From positions 1 to 5,647 of the forward strand of contig JAITAJ010000265.1 of NCBI GenBank assembly GCA_031284185.1: DNA of 5,647 bases. The letters are read 5' to 3'. Source of the DNA: Accumulibacter sp. GTDB lineage: Bacteria > Pseudomonadota > Gammaproteobacteria > Burkholderiales > Rhodocyclaceae. Below, in pieces: positions 1 through 5,647 of the stretch. The notes below the pieces were generated by a model that saw only the letters and a program-made list of their open reading frames with translations, was not told the DNA's origin and made no database searches. Each line of letters starts with the position of its first letter. Position 1 is the first letter of the stretch. Both the position numbers and the translations under genes were made by a program.

Positions 1-105
1 CGATTCCCGGCTTTCCGGGGCCATTTCCCCGACAAACCCTTCCGTTTATCTCCAAGTCATATTCGCTCTCTCAATCCCTGTCTAACTCCCTTCTGTTTGC
101 TCACT
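1..105. other. Left flank with no supported gene
   Basis: This pyrimidine-rich stretch lies outside the insertion-sequence remnant. Plus-strand frame 1 is open from the window edge to a TAG at 121-123, and frame 3 is open to a TAG at about 201-203. Neither translation resembles a family I recognise, and neither has a start inside the window. A 5-bp stem with a 4-nt loop (CCCGG at 6-10, CCGGG at 15-19) is present, but no T-run follows it, so it is not called as a terminator. The stretch could be the tail of a gene beyond the left edge or plain intergenic DNA. Confidence 0.4.
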
Positions 106-129
106 TGTTCAGCGCTTCCTTAGGTTTGC

Positions 130-156
130 CCGGTTCTGTAGCACATGAATTGTCCG
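130..156 (+). repeat. Left sub-terminal inverted repeat of the IS remnant
   Basis: This block runs from CCGG at 130-133 through TGTAGC at 137-142 to TGTCCG at 151-156. It matches the reverse complement of 656-682 at 19 of 27 positions with no gap, and all three short motifs are at identical spacing. Repeated TGTCCG-type boxes in sub-terminal regions are typical transposase-binding sites of such elements. Confidence 0.7.
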
Positions 157-184
157 CTTTTTTGCTGGCGTACCCGGCGGACAA
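150..184. repeat. 8-bp inverted repeat at the transposase 3' end
   Basis: TTGTCCGC at 150-157 and GCGGACAA at 177-184 are perfect reverse complements separated by 19 nt, immediately downstream of the transposase stop. The left arm is also the inner box of the IS end. The pair could be two opposed binding boxes or a weak hairpin after the transposase gene. No T-run follows it in the direction of transposase transcription, so a terminator role is not supported. Confidence 0.45.
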
Positions 185-185
185 C

Positions 186-649
186 TCAGGCGGCCTGTTG
201 TAGCCCGGTGTCCAACTTCCCTTCCGGCGTGTGACTTGCCAACTTGCGTGGTCCATGCAGCGTCGGCACGGCAAACCGCGCATTGAAGCGGGGATGATAG
301 ACTTCCTCCAGGTAGCGGTTGGCCGAGACCCTGTCGCGGATGCCCGCCATTGCCAACGCCCTGGGCAACCGCCCCTGATGTGTGGCAAACGCCCTCTCCG
401 AGCGACCTCGCGCCTCTGGCGAATACGCCGCGATCATCTCGACGCCCAACTGCCGCATCGCTTGGCCAAATTGCGTCGGATACCACTCGTGAAAGTGCCG
501 CGCGTTCCAGTCCTCGTGCCGCTGACGGTATCGTTCCTGCATCGCCATGACTTCATCGACCGGCACCGCACGATTCGCACTGCCTTCCAGACGATGATCC
601 AGGAGTTCCTCCTGACCCGCCTCATAGACCCCATCCTCACAGTGACCAT
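186..649 (-). pseudogene. ISNCY-family transposase remnant with internal deletion
   Basis: The minus-strand frame ending in TGA at 186-188 holds about 150 recognisable codons from 638 down. The first part (YEAGQEELLDHRLEG, then PVDEVMAMQERYRQRHEDWN and HFHEWY) resembles the end of the helix-turn-helix region of ISNCY transposases. At about 479/480 it jumps straight to TQFGQAMRQLGVEMI, AAYSPEARGRSER and the C-terminal tail of the integrase core (RYLEEVYHPRFNARFAVP). In intact relatives these blocks are separated by about 200 residues that carry the first two catalytic aspartates. Only the glutamate of the GRSER motif remains. A plausible original start, ATG at 649-647 (MVTVRM), is in a different frame, so the N-terminus is also damaged by a deletion or frameshift. 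The product cannot be an active transposase. The family call rests on remembered motif patterns, not a database search. Confidence 0.75.
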
Positions 650-655
650 GGCGAC

Positions 656-682
656 CGGACAGATCGCACGCTACAAATCCGG
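656..682 (-). repeat. Right sub-terminal inverted repeat of the IS remnant
   Basis: Read on the minus strand, this starts CCGG at 682, then TGTAGC, and ends TGTCCG at 656, mirroring 130-156. On the plus strand the 11-mer CCGGACAGATC occurs at 655-665 and again at 679-689, a 24-bp period. A weaker third copy, CGACAGAT, lies at 699-706. The array looks like repeated transposase-binding boxes just upstream of the original transposase start at 649. Confidence 0.7.
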
Positions 683-719
683 ACAGATCAAAAGATCGCG
701 ACAGATTATGATAACCGCC

Positions 720-749
720 TTGCCGGTCAGCACGCTGGCGCTGTACAAT
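720..749 (+). promoter_or_regulatory. Candidate sigma-70-type promoter for drmAB
   Basis: TTGCCG at 720-725 (4 of 6 to TTGACA) and TACAAT at 744-749 (5 of 6 to TATAAT) are 18 bp apart and point towards drmA. This predicts transcription starting near 755-757 and a leader of about 120 nt. It lies just outside the IS remnant, so it belongs to the operon side and was not supplied by the element. No experimental support; other AT-rich stretches nearby could also act as promoters. Confidence 0.45.
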
Positions 750-762
750 GCTGCGGCAGCAT
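748..762. promoter_or_regulatory. Inverted repeat at predicted start site, possible operator
   Basis: ATGCTG (748-753) and CAGCAT (757-762) are perfect reverse complements around a 3-nt centre. The repeat overlaps the last two bases of the candidate -10 box and covers the predicted transcription start. That position suits a repressor operator. In RNA it would be a 6-bp hairpin at the extreme 5' end of the transcript. No regulator gene is visible in the window. Confidence 0.35.
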
Positions 763-866
763 CCGGTTCCTGCGGATTCATGGGGAAATATCTGAACGAT
801 GCCATGATTACGGAAATTACGATAATTGCAATCGTTAAACCCCGGCGCTATCGAACGAAAAATCGT

Positions 867-874
867 GGGATCCC
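867..874 (+). promoter_or_regulatory. Weak ribosome-binding site inside a palindrome
   Basis: GGGA at 867-870 is the only purine-rich core at a suitable distance (7 nt) from the drmA ATG. It is half of the perfect 8-bp palindrome GGGATCCC, so it has little match to a strong Shine-Dalgarno sequence. This suggests modest translation initiation. Confidence 0.35.
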
Positions 875-877
875 TGT

Positions 878-3800
878 ATGTATACTGAGCAAAGGCGGCG
901 CCTGGTGGATTGGGTGCGTCTGCAACTGACCGGCGACAGCCGGTCGGGTGACGCGCGTACGCTGCCCGATGAAATCCGTGGCGTTCTGCCGACGGAGCGT
1001 TTTCCCTGCGGCGCCCTGTATCCGGTTTCCAGCGATGGAGAGGGCATGGACCCCGCCACAGCGGACGAGATCGAAACGGAGCCATCCGGGGACGAAACAC
1101 CGAAGACCAACGCGGAGCCATGCGTTGTCCGCCGCTATATTCCACCTTCCTCAATGGGTTTTTCCTTTTATGTCGAGGGCAGTGACATCCGGTTTCAGGT
1201 TCTGTGCGCCGCCTGCCGCTATGAACGCCGTGAAAGAGATGAACGCGGGCGTTTCATCAACGAATGGACGCAAATTTTATTGCCAGAAGAAGTGGAGATT
1301 TTCCCCAAGCAGCAAGCACAGCCTCCTCGTCAGCAGCTGCCTGTATTGGGTCGTTTGGCGGCGGTGGATGTGCTGTGGCGTCCTTTTGGCGTGGGCTGGA
1401 TTGTCACCGTCACTTTGTGCAACACCCAGGAAATGGAGGAAAAAAGCAAGGATTACGCCGCTGGACGCGCGGAAAAAACCCTGTTTGCGGCGAATTTGCG
1501 TTGCGTGATGGAAAGCGGGGAAATCGGCGTGTATCCGCGTGTGGATCGCGCCCTGCTGGATGCGGAAGAACAGGAAATCGAGCTGCAATACGCCAACCGG
1601 CGCATTTATGCCATTGGGCATGGCTGCGCGGTGGATTGGGAGGAGCGGGAAGGAAGGATACACACGCTGCGCGCCGACCCCATGCCGGTGGTCGAAGTGC
1701 CGCAGGTCACGGCGGATACGGGAGCAGACGGCGATCCCGCGCTTTCACTTGCGCGTCTTTCCCAAAACGACGAATGGCATGCGGGAACCGGGCGGGAACT
1801 GGCTGGATTCATCGACGGATATGGCAACTGGGTTCTTGCGCGAGGTGATGCCGCAAACAGATTGCCGACAGAAGACCGGGAAACGGGAAAACGCATCGTC
1901 GACCGGATGAAGGCTGCAATTTCCCGTATGCGCGCGGGTCTCGCCCTGCTGGAAAAGGACAGGAACGTCCAAAAGTCCTTTGCTCTGGCGAATCGCGCCA
2001 TGCTTGACCAGATGCGCCAGCATGACCTCGTTTCCGGCAACGAGCGGCCTTTGGAATCCTATCGCTGGCGGCCTTTCCAGCTTGCTTTTTTGTTGACCGT
2101 GCTGGAATCCGCCGTGAATGAGGAAAGCGATTTCCGCGATACGGTTGATCTCATCTGGTTTCCCACCGGCGGCGGCAAGACCGAAGCCTATCTGGGTCTG
2201 ATCGCCTTCCTGATCGTCCTGCGGCGCTTGCGTTTCCCCGCGGCGAGCGGCGGCACTGCCGTGCTGATGCGCTATACCCTGCGTCTGCTCACGCGCGACC
2301 AGTTCCTGCGCGCGACGCGCCTCATCTGCGCGCTGGAACGGATCCGTCGCGAACGCGATGATCTGGGCGATGAACCCATCAGCATCGGCATGTGGGTGGG
2401 AAACGCGAGCAGCCCCAACACCTTCCAGGCGGCCAACGATGCGATCATCAAGGCGCGGCAAACGGGCGGCAAGCCGTCGCTCGTCATCGACCGTTGCCCG
2501 TGGTGCGGCAAAGCCTTTGCCATCGACGATTACCGCGCTGACCTGACAAGGTTCCAGTTTCGTTGCCGCAATCCGGAGTGCGCGTTCGGCGCGGCGCAAG
2601 ACGGCATCCTGCCCTGCAATGTCGTCGATGAGGCGCTCTATGAACAGCCGCCGACCCTGCTCATCGCCACGCTCGACAAGTTCGCCCGGCTGACCTGGGA
2701 GGAACGGACAAACGCCTTCTTTGGCGGCAAAGCGCATCGTCCGCCGGAATTGATCATCCAGGATGAATTGCACCTGATCGCGGGCGCGCTGGGATCGGTG
2801 GCGGGGCTGTACGAAGCGGCGCTGGACACGGTGCTGCGATCGCGCGGCATGTATCCGAAATACATCGCCTCGACGGCCACGATCCGCATGGCAGCGGAAC
2901 AGGTCAGACGGCTGTATGGCCGGGAGGTCGCCGTGTTTCCGCCGCCGGGTCTGGATTGCGACGATTCCTTCTTTGCCCGCACCGTGCCGCTTTCAGTGCG
3001 TCCGGGACGGATGTATGTCGGTTATTTTTCCCCCATGCAGAACCGGCAGCAATGTCTGGCGCCGCTCGCCGCCGCCTTGTTGCTCGCGCCCCTGGCGCTG
3101 TTCGGGGAAGAGAAAGATGCGGATGACCTGCTCGACGCCTGGTGGACGCAGGTGGTGTATCACGGCAGCCTGAAAGGGGTCGGCAACAGCCATACGGTCT
3201 TCGAGCACGACGCGCGCGAATTCATGCGCCTGCTGCTCGAACCCCCGGCGGCGGAAGAAAGACAGGAAAATCCGGCAGCGCGGAAACGCCCGATCATCGC
3301 GCAATTGACCAGTCAGCAGACGGCGGAAGAAAACGCCGCGATCTTCGCGCAATTGAAAAAAGGTCGCGAAGATGCCGATTGCCTGGACGCCGCGCTCGCC
3401 ACGAACATGGTTTCCGTGGGGCTGGACGTGGCGCGGCTGGCCTTGATGGTCATCAACGGGCAGCCGCTGACGACGGCGGAATACATCCAGGCCAGCAGCC
3501 GCGTGGGGCGCGGCGAGGTGCCGGGCATCGTTTTCGCCAACTACTACCGGGATCAGGCGCGCAGCCTGTCGCACTACGAGGGGTTTCGCTCCTATCATGA
3601 CGCCTTTTACCGCTTTGTTGAGCCGACCAGCGTGACGCCCTACACCTATCAGGCCAGAGCGCGCGCGCTCCATGCCGCGTTGGTGATTGCCGTCCGGCAT
3701 TCCTGCGCCGATTTGCTGGGCAACGGGACCGCGGGCAGTTTCAATACGGAAGCGCCAAACGTCGCGCGGGTCATCGAACTGCTGGCGAGGCGCTGCGAGG

Positions 3801-4042
3801 AATCCGCGCCCAAAGACCAAGAGAAAGAAATCACCGAACATCTTCGGCGTTTGGCGGAGGAATGGAAAACCGAGGCGGCGCGCTGCCGGGAAAATCGTCG
3901 GGCGCTGGATTACCAGGTTCCCGATAATGACACGGGACGGGATCGCCTGTTGTATGCCCATGACGCGAAGATACCTGGTCTGTGGCCGACGCTGAATTCC
4001 ATGCGCAACATCGAGAACATGGCCTTGTTCAAGGTATTGTGA
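878..4042 (+). CDS. drmA: DrmA-like DISARM superfamily 2 helicase
   Basis: This 1054-residue protein has the motif set of DrmA, the helicase-domain core subunit of the DISARM anti-phage system, which works with DrmB on invading DNA. Residues 1 to about 390 form the N-terminal DrmA region. A Q-motif-like YRWRPFQ lies at 395-401, Walker A (WFPTGGGKTE) at 427-436, motif Ia (VLMRYTLRLLT) at 462-472, Walker B/DExH (QDELH) at 628-632, motif III (STAT) at 665-668, motif V (GLDV) at 848-851 and motif VI (QASSRVGR) at 871-878. All catalytic positions look intact. Four cysteines (540, 543, 563, 568) between motifs Ia and II suggest a zinc-binding insertion. The C-terminal NSMRNIE stretch fits the usual family end, so the protein seems complete. 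ATG 878 is the first start after an in-frame stop at 836-838; GGGA at 867-870 is a weak ribosome-binding site 7 nt upstream. DISARM-related systems with only DrmAB homologues remain possible. Confidence 0.9.
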   Translation: MYTEQRRRLVDWVRLQLTGDSRSGDARTLPDEIRGVLPTERFPCGALYPVSSDGEGMDPATADEIETEPSGDETPKTNAEPCVVRRYIPPSSMGFSFYVEGSDIRFQVLCAACRYERRERDERGRFINEWTQILLPEEVEIFPKQQAQPPRQQLPVLGRLAAVDVLWRPFGVGWIVTVTLCNTQEMEEKSKDYAAGRAEKTLFAANLRCVMESGEIGVYPRVDRALLDAEEQEIELQYANRRIYAIGHGCAVDWEEREGRIHTLRADPMPVVEVPQVTADTGADGDPALSLARLSQNDEWHAGTGRELAGFIDGYGNWVLARGDAANRLPTEDRETGKRIVDRMKAAISRMRAGLALLEKDRNVQKSFALANRAMLDQMRQHDLVSGNERPLESYRWRPFQLAFLLTVLESAVNEESDFRDTVDLIWFPTGGGKTEAYLGLIAFLIVLRRLRFPAASGGTAVLMRYTLRLLTRDQFLRATRLICALERIRRERDDLGDEPISIGMWVGNASSPNTFQAANDAIIKARQTGGKPSLVIDRCPWCGKAFAIDDYRADLTRFQFRCRNPECAFGAAQDGILPCNVVDEALYEQPPTLLIATLDKFARLTWEERTNAFFGGKAHRPPELIIQDELHLIAGALGSVAGLYEAALDTVLRSRGMYPKYIASTATIRMAAEQVRRLYGREVAVFPPPGLDCDDSFFARTVPLSVRPGRMYVGYFSPMQNRQQCLAPLAAALLLAPLALFGEEKDADDLLDAWWTQVVYHGSLKGVGNSHTVFEHDAREFMRLLLEPPAAEERQENPAARKRPIIAQLTSQQTAEENAAIFAQLKKGREDADCLDAALATNMVSVGLDVARLALMVINGQPLTTAEYIQASSRVGRGEVPGIVFANYYRDQARSLSHYEGFRSYHDAFYRFVEPTSVTPYTYQARARALHAALVIAVRHSCADLLGNGTAGSFNTEAPNVARVIELLARRCEESAPKDQEKEITEHLRRLAEEWKTEAARCRENRRALDYQVPDNDTGRDRLLYAHDAKIPGLWPTLNSMRNIENMALFKVL

Positions 4043-4045
4043 AAA

Positions 4046-5647
4046 ATGAAACTGCTGCCCGTCCGCTTTTCCCACCTGTTGAGCCATAGCGGCGTCGGCG
4101 CGATCGTGCGCGCGCCGGAAGGGTTGGTGGTGGTACAGGACATTCGCCAATGGACGGATCACGGGAAACCGGCGGGCGAGATCATCCCCTACGTGGAGCG
4201 GGTGCGCTCTGCCCTGGGTATTTCCCAGATTCTGCGGGAACCGCCGGTCGCGCGGGAAGGCCAGAATGGACAGGTGGATGGCGTCTGTGTTCCCGTGACG
4301 CGCTTTCCGTTCTGGATGCGCTGTCCGCACTGTGAGAAACTGCATTACAAGCCCTGGCGCGCGCAGGAAAACGATCATCCCCGTTGCGATTGCGACAAGC
4401 ATTCATTGTTGGAGCAAGTCGCCTGGGTGCTGGTCGATCCAGCGGGCTATCTGTCGGATGTGCCGTGGCCCAATTTGTTGCACAAGGGCGCAGGAAACCC
4501 GAAGCAACAGCAATGCAAGATACGTGACAAGCTGTATCTAAAAGAGCAGCAGCAGGGGCAATACCTCCTGCAATGCAAGGCATGCGGCGCGGAGAACATC
4601 TTCCACGGCGATGAGCGGATGGGATTTGGCATGTTCTCCATGCAACCCTGGGCGAAGGAAATGCCGCCGGTGCTGGTCAATGACGCCGCGCCGTCCTCGG
4701 CGGACAACGCCGGATCTCTTGCGAAAGTCCTGCCCGTGAATGACGCCCGGGTCTATTCGCCGGTTTCCGAACGGGTTCTCGTCATTCCCCCGGAATCCCG
4801 CATGCGCCGGGGAACGGTGGAGGATCGCCTGTACCGGAATTCCCAGGATCGCGCCTCAGTGGATGCCGCGCGACCCCCTTTGGCGAGAAAAGGCGCCTTG
4901 CGGACACTGGCGGAAAAGCATCGGTGCACGGTAGGGGACATCGAAAGGGCGCTTGCCGAAATCGAGCGCGGCTATCCCCTGTATGGTCAAAGTTTTACGC
5001 CGGGCATGCTGCGCGAGAGTGAATTTCGGGCCTTCCTGGAATCCCTGCCCGACCAGCGCGACGATGAGGATTTCGTCAACCGGGATCGTAGCGCGGAGTG
5101 GCAGGCGCTCTGCCGGACGCTGCCGCCTGACCTTCGGGCTGAAGTCGCGCCAATCCGCCATCTGGTTCGCGTCGATCGCCTCAAGGCAATCCAGGTTTTT
5201 CGCGGTTTCCGGCGCATGCAAGGAAAAGAGCCAACGCCTGCTGACCTCATAGACAAAAGCGACTGGCTTCCGGCCATCCAGCTTTACGGCGAAGGGATTT
5301 TCCTTGCGCTGGAGGAAACCCTGCTTTCCCGCTGGGAAGGCAACGCGGTGGTTCTCGCGCGGACAGGACAACTGCTCCCGCGTTTTCAGCAATCCGGACG
5401 CGACCAACCCAATCCGCTTTCGGCGCGCTTCCTGCTCCTGCATACGCTTTCGCATCTTCTGATCCGGCAACTGGAAGCCGAGGGCGGCTATCCCGCCGCC
5501 TCGCTCTCCGAGCGCATTTACTGCGGTCATGCGCCCGGCAGGATGGCCGGAATCCTCCTCTACGTCGCTGTTCCCGACCTTGCCGGCTCACTGGGCGGCC
5601 TGGCGGAATTGGCCGAGCCGCGGCGCTTTCTGGGTATCCTGGTAAAG
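4046..5647 (+). CDS. drmB: DrmB-like DUF1998 protein, 3' end outside window
   Basis: This frame is open for 534 codons without a stop and is cut by the window end. Its start (KLLPVRFSHLLSHSGVGAIV) matches the N-terminus expected of DrmB, the DUF1998 partner of DrmA in DISARM. Cysteine pairs C93/C96 (CPHC) and C114/C116 (CDC) form a likely zinc site. C157, C177 and C180 (CKAC) may form a second one. The DUF1998 hallmark begins at LLLHTLSHLLIRQLE (H466, H470) and continues through GYPAASLSERIYC (C493) and GILLYVAVPDLAGSLGGL. DrmB proteins are roughly 600 residues, so the missing part is probably the last 60-100, which usually holds further Cys/His residues. The start is ATG 4046, 3 nt after the drmA stop, with AAGG at 4031-4034 as a distant Shine-Dalgarno match inside drmA. 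This arrangement suggests translational coupling. No frameshift is seen. Confidence 0.88.
   Translation, partial: MKLLPVRFSHLLSHSGVGAIVRAPEGLVVVQDIRQWTDHGKPAGEIIPYVERVRSALGISQILREPPVAREGQNGQVDGVCVPVTRFPFWMRCPHCEKLHYKPWRAQENDHPRCDCDKHSLLEQVAWVLVDPAGYLSDVPWPNLLHKGAGNPKQQQCKIRDKLYLKEQQQGQYLLQCKACGAENIFHGDERMGFGMFSMQPWAKEMPPVLVNDAAPSSADNAGSLAKVLPVNDARVYSPVSERVLVIPPESRMRRGTVEDRLYRNSQDRASVDAARPPLARKGALRTLAEKHRCTVGDIERALAEIERGYPLYGQSFTPGMLRESEFRAFLESLPDQRDDEDFVNRDRSAEWQALCRTLPPDLRAEVAPIRHLVRVDRLKAIQVFRGFRRMQGKEPTPADLIDKSDWLPAIQLYGEGIFLALEETLLSRWEGNAVVLARTGQLLPRFQQSGRDQPNPLSARFLLLHTLSHLLIRQLEAEGGYPAASLSERIYCGHAPGRMAGILLYVAVPDLAGSLGGLAELAEPRRFLGILVK

Larger units (their letters stand above)
106..703 (-). 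mobile_element. Internally deleted ISNCY/IS1202-like insertion sequence
   Basis: This is a remnant of about 0.6 kb, bounded by matching sub-terminal repeats in inverted orientation, with a broken transposase on the minus strand between them. The left end reads inward from TGTTCAGCGC at 106. The right end, read on the minus strand, starts TGTCGCGATC at 703. The two ends share a 27-position block with 19 identities (130-156 against the reverse complement of 656-682). The outer boundaries are guesses based on a TGT start on both sides, because the ends diverge outside the shared block and I see no convincing target-site duplication. Full elements of this group carry a transposase of roughly 400-500 codons, so most of the coding region has been lost. 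With both ends present it could in principle be moved in trans by a related transposase. Confidence 0.72.
704..877 (+). other. Leader region of the drmAB operon
   Basis: This non-coding interval between the IS remnant and drmA holds the candidate promoter and inverted repeat described separately. Its second half, around 806-838, is more AT-rich than the flanking genes. There ATTACG is repeated at 807-812 and 816-821, 9 bp apart, followed by the 8-bp palindrome ATTGCAAT at 825-832. In the drmA frame a TAA at 836-838 closes any upstream extension, and no ATG, GTG or TTG occurs between it and 878. Confidence 0.5.

Noticed and set aside
6..19. CCCGG-CTTT-CCGGG hairpin as a terminator
   Set aside because: The stem is only 5 bp and no T-run follows on either strand.
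93..720. Target-site duplication flanking the IS remnant
   Set aside because: Sequences outside 106 and 703 (ending GCTCACT and starting GATTATG) do not match, and shifting the borders a few bases did not reveal a convincing direct repeat.
231..929. Plus-strand open frame of 232 codons overlapping the IS remnant and the start of drmA
   Set aside because: It runs antisense to the recognisable transposase, overlaps the well-supported drmA start, and its translation resembles no family. It is a shadow of GC-rich coding DNA.
639..1154. N-terminal extension of the minus-strand transposase frame into drmA
   Set aside because: The frame is open to 1154, but similarity to transposases stops near 638 and the right IS end lies at about 703. 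The rest is drmA read backwards.
1745..2773. Minus-strand open frame of 342 codons opposite the DrmA helicase domain
   Set aside because: It is the antisense of the Walker A to DExH region, has no recognisable domain and no separate promoter.
2993..4402. Minus-strand open frame of 469 codons opposite drmA and drmB
   Set aside because: It spans two genes with strong motif support on the other strand, and its composition (many Arg, Gln, His) is typical of antisense reading of GC-rich codons.
1..5647. CRISPR array, tRNA or rRNA genes
   Set aside because: No regularly spaced long direct repeats and no cloverleaf or rRNA-like segments were seen on reading the window.

Overview
The window is GC-rich bacterial DNA with long genes in GC-biased codons, most likely from a proteobacterium. 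The sequence does not fix the genus. It looks like part of a defence island: a decayed insertion sequence followed by the start of a DISARM-type anti-phage operon.

Layout. Positions 1-105 hold no gene that I can support. Positions about 106-703 are an internally deleted insertion sequence. Its transposase, on the minus strand, resembles the ISNCY/IS1202 group and has lost the middle of the protein, including both catalytic aspartates. Both sub-terminal repeat regions survive and face each other. Positions 704-877 form the leader of the operon, with a plausible sigma-70-type promoter, a perfect 6-bp-arm inverted repeat at the predicted transcription start and a leader of about 120 nt. Positions 878-4042 encode a complete DrmA-like superfamily 2 helicase of 1054 residues. 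Three bases later, from 4046, comes a DrmB-like DUF1998 protein, open for 534 codons and cut by the window end.

How the genes work together. In DISARM, DrmA and DrmB form the core complex that recognises and unwinds invading DNA, with the phospholipase-D-like protein DrmC and a DNA methyltransferase as partners. The 3-nt spacing of drmA and drmB fits co-transcription and coupled translation. No drmC, methyltransferase, drmD or drmE lies inside the window, so the DISARM class, or whether this is a DISARM-related DrmAB-only system, cannot be decided here. The insertion-sequence remnant sits directly upstream of the drmA leader, where additional system genes may once have been.
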